Virus record (IMG/VR): IMGVR_UViG_3300049032_000046
Span: 1-40,765 of that record
Direction: 5' to 3' (one strand)
DNA: 40,765 nt
Origin: a virus
Numbering within the stretch: position 1 is the first letter of the stretch; each line of letters starts with the position of its first letter. The notes beneath the pieces are model-generated. The model worked only from the letters and a program-made list of their open reading frames with translations, did no database searches and was not told the DNA's origin. Made by a program: the position numbers and the translations under genes. Shown piece after piece: positions 29,558 to 36,965 of this stretch.

Positions 29558-31218
29558 TGCCGACCGTCCGCCTCACCTGGACCGACCCCAACTCTGGCGC
29601 CGCCCAGGAGGACGAGGTGCGCGTCTATCGCAGCACCGCCGCTTTCGACGCAGGGAGCTTGCCCGCGGTTCTCGCCACCCTGCCGGCAGATACCTTGACC
29701 TACGACGACACGACCGCGATCGACGGTTTGTCCTACTGGTATGCGGTCGCCTATGAAAAGAGTGGGCGACTGGCCATCAGCTTCACCGGCGAAATCGAGG
29801 TGGGTGCGGGCTACGTGCCGGTCGCGGAACCCTCCCCGAACGCGGCGAAGCTGGCCGAATATTCCAGCGCGACGGAGTACACCCACGACTGGGCCAACCT
29901 GACCGGCTGGACTGTGTCAAACCAGCAGGTTTCCAGCAACCGGCTTTACAGCAACGGCAGCGGGGCAAACCCTAGCGCGGTCTACCGGCCGTTCGCGGTA
30001 GCGGCGGGGGAGAGCGCCAGGCTGACCTGCGAAATCGTCCGGGTCACAGGTGTGGCCCGGGCCGTTTATGTCGGCTTCGAAGCGGTCGGCGGCGCCATTC
30101 TCGCCAGCCTGCCGAACTTCTGCGGAATCGGGGTGAACGGTTCTGACGACTTCGAAGCCTTCCTCGGAGCGAACCTGACGGGCGTCACGACCGGCGCGAC
30201 CAACTTGCGGACCCTGACGGGATCCGGGACCTACACCGTCACTGTCACGGCCGACCCGACCTACATTTCGCTCTGCATCCGCAAGGCTGACAGCAGCGAA
30301 GAGGCGGTCATGATCATCCCGCGGTCGTCGCTGCCGGGTGGCGGCGCCATCGCTGGTATCACGATCTGGAACACCGACACTCGCGGTCTGACCGGCAGCT
30401 ACGTGAAGGGGATCGGGGTCAGAAAGTCGCTGACGCCCTTTGTGACCAAAACCGTGACGGGTTCGGTGATCGAGGGGACCACGGGTCAGGTCATCCACCG
30501 CGGGCCTTCAGGTGACCGCTGGCGCATCCACCTTCCGAAGGCGATGGACGGCACGGTGGCGCATCCGATCTGCCTTTTCACCCACCAAGCCACCACCGGC
30601 AACCGCCATTCGGTCTGGGAAGAAACCCGCGCAAGGCCCGTCCTGGAGGCTTTGGATGCGGCCGGCTACATCGTGGTCAGCGCCGACGACCAGGGCGACC
30701 GATGGGGCAACCAGGCGTCGATCAACAACTATCTGGCTGCGGTTCAGTGGGTGCGGGACAACTTCTACGCTGGCCCGCTGGTGCTTTGGGCGCCTTCGAT
30801 GGGTGGCACGCCGGCTTGGAACATTGTGCTGAGACGCGAGGCGCATGTGCGCGCCATCGCCGCGATTTGCCCAGTCTGCGACATCCCAGACATGTATTCC
30901 GGTTCATTCGTCAGCACTCTGAACGCGGCTTACGGGGTCAGCAATCTTGCCGGCCTGGAGGCGGCCCTTGCAGCGAGCGGCGGCTACAACCCGCTTGACG
31001 GCAACATGGTGGAGTTCACGGACAAGGGCGTGAAGTTCTGGGTCGGCACCGGAACGAGCGACTCCACGGTTCCAGAGGCTAACCACGCGGTGCCCATGCG
31101 CGCCGCCATGCTGCCCTACGCGGCAGAGTGCTCCATCGTGGAAATCGGGAGTGGCCACCTGGCGACCTCGCAGTACGACCCGACCGGAATCGTCGCGCTG
31201 TTCGACACCTACACCTAA
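29557..31218 (+). CDS. Tail fibre with fibronectin III, jelly-roll-like and alpha/beta-hydrolase domains
   Basis: A 553-residue product; its ATG overlaps the previous stop. Residues 1-85 look like a fibronectin III domain (VRLTWTDPNSGAAQEDEVRV). Residues about 110-290 form a beta-sandwich of carbohydrate-binding type. Residues about 300-553 are an alpha/beta-hydrolase with nucleophile elbow WAPSMGG (Ser414), an acidic residue in GTSDSTVP (Asp502) and His534 in GSGHLATS; the first elbow position is Ala rather than Gly. It probably de-esterifies or cleaves a surface polysaccharide during adsorption. The substrate is unknown. Confidence 0.82.
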   Translation: MPTVRLTWTDPNSGAAQEDEVRVYRSTAAFDAGSLPAVLATLPADTLTYDDTTAIDGLSYWYAVAYEKSGRLAISFTGEIEVGAGYVPVAEPSPNAAKLAEYSSATEYTHDWANLTGWTVSNQQVSSNRLYSNGSGANPSAVYRPFAVAAGESARLTCEIVRVTGVARAVYVGFEAVGGAILASLPNFCGIGVNGSDDFEAFLGANLTGVTTGATNLRTLTGSGTYTVTVTADPTYISLCIRKADSSEEAVMIIPRSSLPGGGAIAGITIWNTDTRGLTGSYVKGIGVRKSLTPFVTKTVTGSVIEGTTGQVIHRGPSGDRWRIHLPKAMDGTVAHPICLFTHQATTGNRHSVWEETRARPVLEALDAAGYIVVSADDQGDRWGNQASINNYLAAVQWVRDNFYAGPLVLWAPSMGGTPAWNIVLRREAHVRAIAAICPVCDIPDMYSGSFVSTLNAAYGVSNLAGLEAALAASGGYNPLDGNMVEFTDKGVKFWVGTGTSDSTVPEANHAVPMRAAMLPYAAECSIVEIGSGHLATSQYDPTGIVALFDTYT

Positions 31219-31280
31219 GGAAGCCCGGCCGGCTTCTACACCGTCACCGAACTGAAGGCCCCCCAACAGAACCGCCGCCA

Positions 31281-31304
31281 GCCGCCCCTTCGGGCGGCCT
31301 TTTC
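31281..31304 (+). terminator. Rho-independent terminator after tail genes
   Basis: GCCGCCC (31281-31287), loop CTTC, GGGCGGC (31292-31298), followed by CTTTTC. It separates tail from lysis genes. The 110-bp gap 31219-31329 otherwise contains an in-frame continuation of the fibre gene after its TAA (reads SPAGFYTVTELKAP), which may be a relict C-terminus. Confidence 0.85.
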
Positions 31305-31329
31305 ACATGCGCCAGAGAAAGGCCAGCCC

Positions 31330-31953
31330 TTGACCGACAAGCCGCCCCACCCGATCGCCAGCTTCCTGCGGGATGAGTTCCTGAAATGGGCGGCCCGCAT
31401 GATCTTCCTGGCGCTGGCCGCGGTGCTGGCCTGGGTCTTCACCCCGATCGGTACTCGGGTGGCCGCAATCTGGACCAGCCCCGACCGCCTGGCCGAAATG
31501 CAGATCACGCTGGAAGGCATGCGCCAGTCGATCGACCAGCTGAACCGCGAGGTCATCATCGCGCGGGCGCCGTCTGAGATTGTGGAGTACGGACCGGCAA
31601 GCAGCTTCTCCCGCCCCTGCAAAGCCGGTGCGGTTTGCCTACTGACCTTGGAAATCCGCCGCACCAGTGACGCGGCCGAGCAGTGCCGCATCCTGCCGGG
31701 GACGACCAGGCGCGAGATCATATCCGCCCAAGGTGGTCGCGCGTGGGAGCCTGAGGCGGAAGCGGGGACGCCCAGAAACATCGGCTCCACCTTCGTCCTG
31801 ACAGAAATTCGGGTCGTGATGCCCGAGGGGCTGGAGCCCGGCCGCTACTACTACCGGCAGACGACCTTTTACGAGGACTGCCCGTGGCAGCACGACGGCA
31901 AGCCGCCGGTGTCCTCCGTCTCACCACTTATCATGTTGGAGATCCAGCAATGA
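31330..31953 (+). CDS. Membrane protein preceding endolysin
   Basis: A 207-residue product from a TTG start at 31330 (GAGAAAGG upstream; no ATG fits better). The cytoplasmic N-terminus is short, with one transmembrane helix at about 21-41 (RMIFLALAAVLAWVFTP). A coiled segment (MQITLEGMRQSIDQLNREVI) and a periplasmic beta-rich domain with four cysteines complete it (SRPCKAGAVCLL, AEQCRILPG, YEDCPWQHDG). No holin signature. Position in the lysis cassette suggests a role in lysis timing or envelope binding; function unknown. Confidence 0.7.
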   Translation: MTDKPPHPIASFLRDEFLKWAARMIFLALAAVLAWVFTPIGTRVAAIWTSPDRLAEMQITLEGMRQSIDQLNREVIIARAPSEIVEYGPASSFSRPCKAGAVCLLTLEIRRTSDAAEQCRILPGTTRREIISAQGGRAWEPEAEAGTPRNIGSTFVLTEIRVVMPEGLEPGRYYYRQTTFYEDCPWQHDGKPPVSSVSPLIMLEIQQ

Positions 31954-32813
31954 ACTTCAAAGGCAAGGCCAAGCGCCTGGACGATATCGACTTGCCGCTA
32001 GTCGGCCGGATCATCGGCGTGGGTGAGGACGAGGTGCATGCGATCCTCGACGTTGAAAGCGCAGGAACCGGCTTCGACAAGCAGGGCCGGCCGAAGATGC
32101 TCTTCGAGCCGCACATCTTCTGGAAGGAACTTGGTCCCGGTCCGAAGCGCGACAGGGCTGCTGCACAGGGTTTGGCCTACCCGCGGTGGAAGCCCGGGGC
32201 ATATCCTAAAGACAGTTACCCGCGCCTGCTGAAGGCCATCGCTATCGACGAAGAGGCCGCGCTGCGTTCGGCTTCCTGGGGCCTGCCGCAGATGATGGGC
32301 TTCAACGGCAAGCTGGCCGGCTACCCGACCGCCAGGGCGATGGTCGCGGCCTTCCTTGACGACGAGGAAACGCACCTCTCCGCGATGATCCGGTTCATCA
32401 AGGCCACAGGGCTGGACGATGAACTGCGCCGCCACGACTGGAAGGGCTTTGCCCGCGGCTACAACGGTCCCGGCTTCGCTAAGAATGGCTATGACCGGAA
32501 GCTCGCCCAGGCATTCGCTCGCTGGCAGAAGATCAAAGACACGGCGTTGCCAGTGGAGGCCGCGAGGCCGGAAGCATCGAGGAGGGTGCCCTCGTCCATC
32601 GATCAACCATCGATGAAGCCTTATCCCGCAAAGCGCCTTCCACAGGCGCAGAAGCCCGTCGCGCCGTCATCCATCACGGAAACCGGCAAGAGCGCCGCCG
32701 GCGGCCTCGTGGGCGGCGGCGTGGTGCTCGCCGTCGTGGCGCTCTGGGATGGCATTACGACCGCGCTCGGCAAGCTGGCCGACTTCTACCACTACCTCAC
32801 CCCCTGGAACTGA
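31950..32813 (+). CDS. Endolysin: N-acetylmuramidase with C-terminal membrane segment
   Basis: A 287-residue product started at the ATG at 31950, overlapping the stop (ATGA). The DUF3380 muramidase domain (about 15-200) is clear: catalytic Glu36 in ILDVESAGTGFDKQGRPKML, FEPHIFWKEL, ALRSASWGLPQMMGFNGKLA and FARGYNGPGFAKNGYDRKLA. A Pro/Ser linker follows (about 205-240), then a glycine-rich hydrophobic helix (GGLVGGGVVLAVVALWDGIT). It has no N-terminal signal, so release needs a holin unless the C-terminal helix brings it to the membrane. Confidence 0.9.
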   Translation: MNFKGKAKRLDDIDLPLVGRIIGVGEDEVHAILDVESAGTGFDKQGRPKMLFEPHIFWKELGPGPKRDRAAAQGLAYPRWKPGAYPKDSYPRLLKAIAIDEEAALRSASWGLPQMMGFNGKLAGYPTARAMVAAFLDDEETHLSAMIRFIKATGLDDELRRHDWKGFARGYNGPGFAKNGYDRKLAQAFARWQKIKDTALPVEAARPEASRRVPSSIDQPSMKPYPAKRLPQAQKPVAPSSITETGKSAAGGLVGGGVVLAVVALWDGITTALGKLADFYHYLTPWN

Positions 32814-32824
32814 AGGGACACACC

Positions 32825-33013
32825 ATGACCATCAATCCGACCTACCTCCGGGTGGGCTTCTACTTCTTTGCGCCGATGCTTGGCTCACTGCCCGGCGTCA
32901 CGGTGGACATGGCCGCGGGCCTGATCACCATCGACATCGATACCGCGATTGCGGGCATCACGGCGGGGGCCCTGGCATCGGGCTGGGTGTTCGGGAAGTG
33001 GGGCAAGAAATGA
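32825..33013 (+). CDS. Holin-like small membrane protein
   Basis: A 62-residue product with AAGGGA before the ATG. Two hydrophobic segments (VGFYFFAPMLGSLPG; IAGITAGALASGWVFG) are separated by a polar turn, and the C-terminus is basic (KWGKK), which matches small two-helix holins. Position after the endolysin fits. The opening TINPTYLRVGFYF is a pattern I associate with small phage membrane proteins near the endolysin. Holin activity is inferred. Confidence 0.65.
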   Translation: MTINPTYLRVGFYFFAPMLGSLPGVTVDMAAGLITIDIDTAIAGITAGALASGWVFGKWGKK

Positions 33014-33102
33014 CCGCCGTGGCGCTGTTCGGCGCTGGTTACATCCTCGGCGGGATCTGCGGTCTCTTGTTCATGGCCTACGTGGCAGGGGGTGACGAAT
33101 GA
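33010..33102 (+). CDS. 30-residue single-helix membrane peptide (DUF3789-like)
   Basis: Begins MTAVALFGAGYILGGICGLL and ends AGGDE. It is one transmembrane helix with a GxxxG-like face and an acidic C-terminus, like DUF3789 peptides in phages. ATGA overlaps at both ends support translation. It could regulate holin or spanin function. Confidence 0.65.
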   Translation: MTAVALFGAGYILGGICGLLFMAYVAGGDE

Positions 33103-33371
33103 TCGGCGCTCTCCTCGGCCTTCTCACCGGCAACCCCCTGGCGCGCTTCTTGGCGAAGCTGGCGGGCATCGCGCTGGCAGTCCTGTCCTTCGGTCTGTGG
33201 CAGCGGCGACAGGGTGCGCATGGGGCGAAAGCGAAGCAGGCTGAGGCCGCGCTGGAGGCCACCACCAAGGGCCAGGAGGCCGCGCGCAAGGGCCGGGCCG
33301 AAGCGACCGAGAGGCTGGCCAAGGGAGCCACCCCGCAACAGGTGAAGGAGGGCAACGATGCCAAGTGGTAG
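33099..33371 (+). CDS. Inner-membrane spanin (Rz-like)
   Basis: A 90-residue product: N-terminal transmembrane helix (LAKLAGIALAVLSFGLW) followed by a charged alanine-rich coiled coil (AKQAEAALEATTKGQEAARK). This topology, plus overlap of its 3' end by a lipoprotein gene in another frame, is that of two-component spanins, which fuse inner and outer membranes at the end of lysis. Confidence 0.75.
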   Translation: MIGALLGLLTGNPLARFLAKLAGIALAVLSFGLWQRRQGAHGAKAKQAEAALEATTKGQEAARKGRAEATERLAKGATPQQVKEGNDAKW

Positions 33372-33546
33372 CTGGCGCGGGGTCGCGCTGTTCCTTGTCC
33401 TCACCGCATGCGCCGGGGAGGTCGTGGTCGACGTGGGCTGCAATGCTTACGGCGAGGCGCGGTCCACCATGCCGCCGCTCGGAGGCGATGCTGTCTCGGC
33501 TTGGGTGGCGATGCTGGACACGTCCATGACGAGGGTCTGCCGATGA
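33358..33546 (+). CDS. Outer-membrane lipoprotein spanin (Rz1-like)
   Basis: A 62-residue product overlapping the i-spanin gene by 14 bases. Signal MPSGSWRGVALFLVLTAC with lipobox LTAC and Ala/Gly after the cysteine, compatible with outer-membrane sorting. The mature part is short with a proline pair (STMPPLGG), as in o-spanins, and two further cysteines. Confidence 0.75.
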   Translation: MPSGSWRGVALFLVLTACAGEVVVDVGCNAYGEARSTMPPLGGDAVSAWVAMLDTSMTRVCR

Positions 33547-33923
33547 TCTGTCGCTTCACCCTCGCTGCCGGGGTCCTCTTGTTCCTCGGCTGGCACGTGA
33601 CCCCAGTGCTGGCCGAGGACACCCGAACCTGGACCAGCGGCGCGACGGCTTCCCAAATGCACCTTGCCCCCGAAACCGGCGGGCCGGTGGCGTCCGTCAC
33701 GTTCCACAACGAGGACATTCACACCCAGAGCGAGGTGTTCGACCTGTCCATGCCTGGGCTGACGGTCACGGTCAGCACGGAGATAAACCGCTTCGGCAGC
33801 GCCCCGGACAGGGTCGTGGTGACAGTGCCGGAGGGGTTCGTCGCCGCGCCACCGGAGGTGATGGTGGACGAAGGCGCGACGGCCGTGATCCTGATCTACA
33901 GCGTCGAAGGGGTGGGGATGTGA
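33543..33923 (+). CDS. Exported periplasmic protein after spanins
   Basis: A 126-residue product, ATGA-coupled. Signal peptide MICRFTLAAGVLLFLGWHVT then PVLAEDT (cleavage likely after VLA). The mature part is a single beta-sandwich-like domain (VASVTFHNEDIHTQSEVFDL, VVTVPEGFVAAPPEVMVDEG). No known lysis protein looks like this. As last gene of the rightward block, before a two-way terminator, it may be a late cargo gene. Confidence 0.65.
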   Translation: MICRFTLAAGVLLFLGWHVTPVLAEDTRTWTSGATASQMHLAPETGGPVASVTFHNEDIHTQSEVFDLSMPGLTVTVSTEINRFGSAPDRVVVTVPEGFVAAPPEVMVDEGATAVILIYSVEGVGM

Positions 33924-33924
33924 A

Positions 33925-33953
33925 GCCACGGCCGGTGTTCAGGCGGCCGTGGC
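33925..33953. terminator. Bidirectional hairpin between convergent blocks
   Basis: GCCACGGCCG (33925-33934) pairs perfectly with CGGCCGTGGC (33944-33953) around a 9-base loop, right after the rightward stop at 33923 and overlapping the intended end of the leftward antirepressor frame (33939). There is no T-run, so efficiency is uncertain. Confidence 0.55.
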
Positions 33954-33969
33954 GGAGGCGGTCAGGCCA

Positions 33970-34725
33970 TTAAGCTGCCCGATGGCGCGGCAGAAGCTTT
34001 GGTAGGTGAGGAAGTGCTGCCGGATCGCGCGTGTTGAAGTAGCGCTCCGAGTGCTCTGGAATCCAAACGTCATCGACGAATTCGATAAAGAGAGGCAGCA
34101 AGCTGCGCGGATACTGTCGCGCTTCACCTTCCCACTCTGGGGTTTTGTGGACGTACATCCGATAGTCTTTGCTGACTGACGGATGATGTTCGGCGAGCCA
34201 TTTGGCAAACAAGCTTCCCACGCTTGTGTCTGGGCGCAATTGCTTTCCGTCAGGCGCGCGGTCCGCCATCCGGTGCCCCACCATTTCCAGACGGCCCCAT
34301 AGACGTGTCACCAGCTCCGAGATCACCGAGAAATAGCCGGCGTCGACTCGGTCCCAGTTCTCATTAAAGCGACGAATGAAGTCGGGAACCTTCCCGCCGT
34401 ATCCACCCGTCTTGCGGATCGACGGCAGTACTTCCGCGGTCACCCAACGCCGGAAGGCCTTGGCTTTGTCTTTTCGGCTCCGGAGAATTAAGGAGTACAG
34501 TCCGCTTTCGCTGATGATGGTAACGCTCTGGCCACCTCCAAGGGTGTGCATAGTAAGCACATCCTTTTCGTCATCATCCAAAATGCGTGCTGCTGACGCC
34601 GTGTGCGAGATCTCCAACTTCCTGCACACGTCCAGCAGAACAAACCACGGGTCCCCGTTCCGCTCAACTACCCGGAACTCGTCGTTATCTCCATCTTCGT
34701 GGAAAACTTGCATCGTCATCTGCAT
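33970..34725 (-). CDS. Bro-N antirepressor, probably frameshifted near its 3' end
   Basis: A 251-residue product; AGGAGG lies eight bases before the ATG at 34725. The Bro-N domain covers about residues 8-108 (FRVVERNGDPWFVLLDVCRK, SESGLYSLILRSRKDKAKAF, RRWVTAEVLPSIRKTG). Such proteins bind DNA or repressors and often act as antirepressors. The C-terminal domain is a phage-specific helical region. At (CG)3, 34026-34031, another frame continues as NTRAIRQHFLTYQSFCRAIG and ends at 33939 with G/C-rich wobble bases, while the current tail has A/T-rich ones. Loss of one CG unit would explain this, so the original gene probably spanned 33939-34725. Confidence 0.8.
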   Translation of the reverse strand: MQMTMQVFHEDGDNDEFRVVERNGDPWFVLLDVCRKLEISHTASAARILDDDEKDVLTMHTLGGGQSVTIISESGLYSLILRSRKDKAKAFRRWVTAEVLPSIRKTGGYGGKVPDFIRRFNENWDRVDAGYFSVISELVTRLWGRLEMVGHRMADRAPDGKQLRPDTSVGSLFAKWLAEHHPSVSKDYRMYVHKTPEWEGEARQYPRSLLPLFIEFVDDVWIPEHSERYFNTRDPAALPHLPKLLPRHRAA

Positions 34726-34752
34726 AGCGCGCCCCTCCTAAGGGCAAGTTCT

Positions 34753-34834
34753 GCGCCGCAGCATGACCGCTTGACCGCACCCATAGATTGGGTTAAGCCA
34801 AACGAACTAACCAGTGGGAGGAGCGCTGCGGCGC
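34753..34834. other. Large inverted repeat with central palindrome upstream of the antirepressor
   Basis: GCGCCGCAGC (34753-34762) and GCTGCGGCGC (34825-34834) are exact inverted 10-mers. Their midpoint lies within one base of the centre of TTGGGTTAAGCCAA (34788-34801), an imperfect palindrome resembling the operator half-sites TTGG/CCAA. TGACCGC is also directly repeated at 34764-34777. The 243-bp stretch 34726-34968 has no convincing gene; it likely holds the antirepressor promoter and a control or attachment structure. Confidence 0.45.
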
Positions 34835-34968
34835 GATTTCATATTCAGGACCGGGACGATCTTGGCGGTGACTCCCGGTCCACCCACTAAATCGTGAAAA
34901 TATATCACGGAACATGGGCGGTCTACCCCCCTTCAAGCAGGTTTTCACGTCAGAGTAACGCGGCATTA

Positions 34969-35157
34969 ATGTCCTGGCCCCACTCCATGCCCGCCGGCCT
35001 TCGCCGCCGTCTCGATCGCGTCCTCGGTCTTCGCAACCACGGCTCGGCCGAAATCTGGGGCGAGGTCCGCGACTGGCTGGAGGAGCATGGGGTGGAGAAG
35101 CCAGACAGCGTCCAGGTGGAGCAGCCGGGTGAGGGCGGGGCGCAGTCGGATCAGTGA
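34969..35157 (+). CDS. Small rightward accessory protein
   Basis: A 62-residue product (ATG at 34969; the ATG at 34990 is an alternative). It begins MSWPHSMPAGLRRRLDRVLG, has a helical middle (SAEIWGEVRDWLEEHG) and an acidic, disordered tail. Wobble G/C bias appears only from about this point, while the DNA just upstream is A/T-rich and holds CGTGA-AAATATA-TCACG (34893-34909), perhaps its control site. No good ribosome-binding site. It converges on the MNT gene with a 7-base overlap. Function unknown. Confidence 0.5.
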   Translation: MSWPHSMPAGLRRRLDRVLGLRNHGSAEIWGEVRDWLEEHGVEKPDSVQVEQPGEGGAQSDQ

Positions 35158-35471
35158 CCACTGGCGTCGAAGATCTTGACGCCGTGATCAGCGATGTATC
35201 GGCGAAGACAGGGCGAGTCTCCCACCATGGGCTCAAAGTCGATGTCCAGTCCGGTAGCCGCTTCCAGCATGTGCCGCCACCGCTCCTGATTGTCGAGCAC
35301 GACCAGGTGTGTCTCCGTCGGATCCAAGGCGAACTCGATCGCGACATCTAGGTCGCTGTCCGGCCGAGCGGTGCCCTTCACGCGGCTTCCGAAGAGGTAG
35401 ACGGCGGAGACCTCAGGGATGCTTGCGGCCCAGTTCCGGATTGCGTCGATCTGCGGTGTCGTGACCTGCAT
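35151..35471 (-). CDS. MNT-type minimal nucleotidyltransferase
   Basis: A 106-residue product; GGGAGG precedes the ATG at 35471. The pol-beta-type nucleotidyltransferase motif is intact: FGSRVKGTARPDSDLDVAIE, with Gly28-Ser29 and Asp40/Asp42, and a third acidic residue in GLDIDFE (Asp76/Asp78). Small MNT proteins usually act as antitoxins that adenylylate a HEPN ribonuclease toxin encoded beside them. No HEPN gene is adjacent here, so it is a solitary MNT, perhaps countering a host HEPN toxin. Confidence 0.8.
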   Translation of the reverse strand: MQVTTPQIDAIRNWAASIPEVSAVYLFGSRVKGTARPDSDLDVAIEFALDPTETHLVVLDNQERWRHMLEAATGLDIDFEPMVGDSPCLRRYIADHGVKIFDASGH

Positions 35472-35649
35472 TAACCCTCCCGTAGCGCCTCTGGTGGAAA
35501 CATCTGACGCGTTGCGTTCGCGGCTGTAACCCATTGATTGCCATAACCGGGACTTCGGGTCGCGTTGCAGTGCATGATCTTGATCCCGAAAGATTGTTGC
35601 CGCCCTGTCCGGCTCACCACCCCGCCACCATCCCGTTGACTTTGTTGTG
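35472..35649. other. Noncoding stretch downstream of integrase; possible attachment region
   Basis: No convincing gene. GCGTTGCA occurs at 35562-35569 and again at 35661-35668 and 35682-35689 (the last two inside the end of the integrase gene), and TTCGGG/CCCGAA form a short inverted repeat (35554-35559, 35585-35590). Phage attachment sites often flank the integrase gene, so attP may be here, but I cannot identify a core. Confidence 0.3.
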
Positions 35650-36756
35650 CTATTTCGCGCGCGTTGCAACGGGATCGGCGGGCGTTGCACTTTGGCGTTC
35701 TCGAATCGTGCCCATGACCGCTTTCTTGCGGTCCGCCGCCTTGGTGTAATGGGCCACCTCGACCAAGGTTTCATGGCCCGTCCAAGCCCCAATCTGGTGG
35801 GCAGTAGCGCCGGATTCGGCCAAGGCGACGGCGCGCGACTTCCGAAGTCCATGCGCCGTGCACCCTGTCAGACCGGCCGCCCGGGCATCGGCGCTCACGT
35901 CGTTGGAGATGGCTTTCTCCGATCGGCGTCCGCCGTGCACCGTGGGCAGGAAGGTCATGTGTCCGGCCAAGCAGATCAGCGCGTCGTGCATCATCTGTCG
36001 GTCTGCGATCATTCCGGCTGCATAGTCTGGCACTGGCGCGGTCCAGGGGACGTAGGCCAGGCCGCCCGTCTTCTGCTGACGGAACACCAGGACGCCGTCC
36101 CGATCAATCATCCCCGGCCCGATCCGGACCGCGTCGCTTACTCGGCAACCGGTCCAGTGAAGCAGCTCCATCCTGGCGCGCGCGACAGTGCCCACCGGCC
36201 ATCTGGCGCGAAAGGCCGCGATCTCGTCGGCTGTCCACGGACGGTGGCCTTCGGTCGCCGGCGCCTTCGGTGGACTGACGGCCGCCGCGGGGTCCGTGAT
36301 CCGGTACTCTGTCCAGCGAACCTGCTTGCAGATCATCCGCCATGCCTTGAGGCGCGCCCGGGCGACATGGGGGGTAAGTGTGGCGAGATCTCGCTCGATG
36401 TGACCAGGGCGAAGATCCTTGACCATCGCCCCGCTCCCCGCCTTGCGGATGGCCTCCAGGTGGGGACGGAGGTGCTTCCGGTAGCCCAAACTGGCAGAGG
36501 TGTAGTCGGCTGACTGAAGGGCCACGACGACGGCCGCGCCGATCGTTCCGGGACCTGGCTTCGCGCCCGCCTTGGCAGCCGTAGACCGAGCGGCTGCGTA
36601 GGCTGTCAGGAAAGCGGGATCATCGTGCGGCAGGTCCGGCAGCCGGGTCAGCGGGGCGCCCTTGGCGCGGTAATACCACCGCGTCGTGCCGTCGCGATTC
36701 CGGATCGGCATGAGCCCGGTGAGTTTCACTGTGCCTTGCCCCACACTGCGTCGCAC
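35650..36756 (-). CDS. int: Tyrosine-recombinase integrase
   Basis: A 368-residue product from a GTG at 36756, chosen because GGGGAGG stands seven bases upstream. The catalytic set is complete: Arg205 (GCRVSDAVR), Lys229 (RQQKTGG), His302-x-x-Arg305 (AHGLRKS), His328 (WTGHETL) and Tyr337 (AHYTKAAD). The N-terminal part holds an arm/core-binding region. It inserts phage DNA into the host chromosome and, with the excisionase-like protein encoded just upstream (31-base overlap), would excise it. Confidence 0.95.
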   Translation of the reverse strand: MRRSVGQGTVKLTGLMPIRNRDGTTRWYYRAKGAPLTRLPDLPHDDPAFLTAYAAARSTAAKAGAKPGPGTIGAAVVVALQSADYTSASLGYRKHLRPHLEAIRKAGSGAMVKDLRPGHIERDLATLTPHVARARLKAWRMICKQVRWTEYRITDPAAAVSPPKAPATEGHRPWTADEIAAFRARWPVGTVARARMELLHWTGCRVSDAVRIGPGMIDRDGVLVFRQQKTGGLAYVPWTAPVPDYAAGMIADRQMMHDALICLAGHMTFLPTVHGGRRSEKAISNDVSADARAAGLTGCTAHGLRKSRAVALAESGATAHQIGAWTGHETLVEVAHYTKAADRKKAVMGTIRERQSATPADPVATRAK

Positions 36757-36965
36757 GAATTGGCCTCCCCAACCGATTCCCCATCCCTTGGCAGGGCATC
36801 AGCATAGGCGTCCAGGTCTAGCCTGTCATAGAGCCGTCTGGCCCCGAGCTGGACGCGAGCAAGGCCGAGGCCGCGCAAGGTGGTAGCGCTGACCCCAAGG
36901 TAGGCCGCAGCCTGCGGTTCGCCCATCAGGCGTGGAGGAAAGGGGAGGGAAACGCGGGCGGTCAT
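36726..36965 (-). CDS. Excisionase-like helix-turn-helix protein
   Basis: A 79-residue product, ATGA-coupled to the methyltransferase gene upstream. MGEPQAAAYLGVSATTLRGL (about 14-33) with ARRLYDRLDLDAYADAL following is the AlpA/excisionase-type winged HTH. Overlap with the integrase gene supports a directionality-factor role. Confidence 0.78.
   Translation of the reverse strand: MTARVSLPFPPRLMGEPQAAAYLGVSATTLRGLGLARVQLGARRLYDRLDLDAYADALPRDGESVGEANSCDAVWGKAQ

Noticed and set aside
34753-34834. tRNA gene
   Set aside because: The outer stem is 10 bp and no D, anticodon and T arms can be drawn; no T-loop consensus.
35534-35749. 71-codon rightward open frame
   Set aside because: No ribosome-binding site, overlaps the integrase end, and has no coding-like wobble pattern.
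35647-36513. 288-codon rightward open frame
   Set aside because: Antisense to the integrase, whose five catalytic residues are all present.
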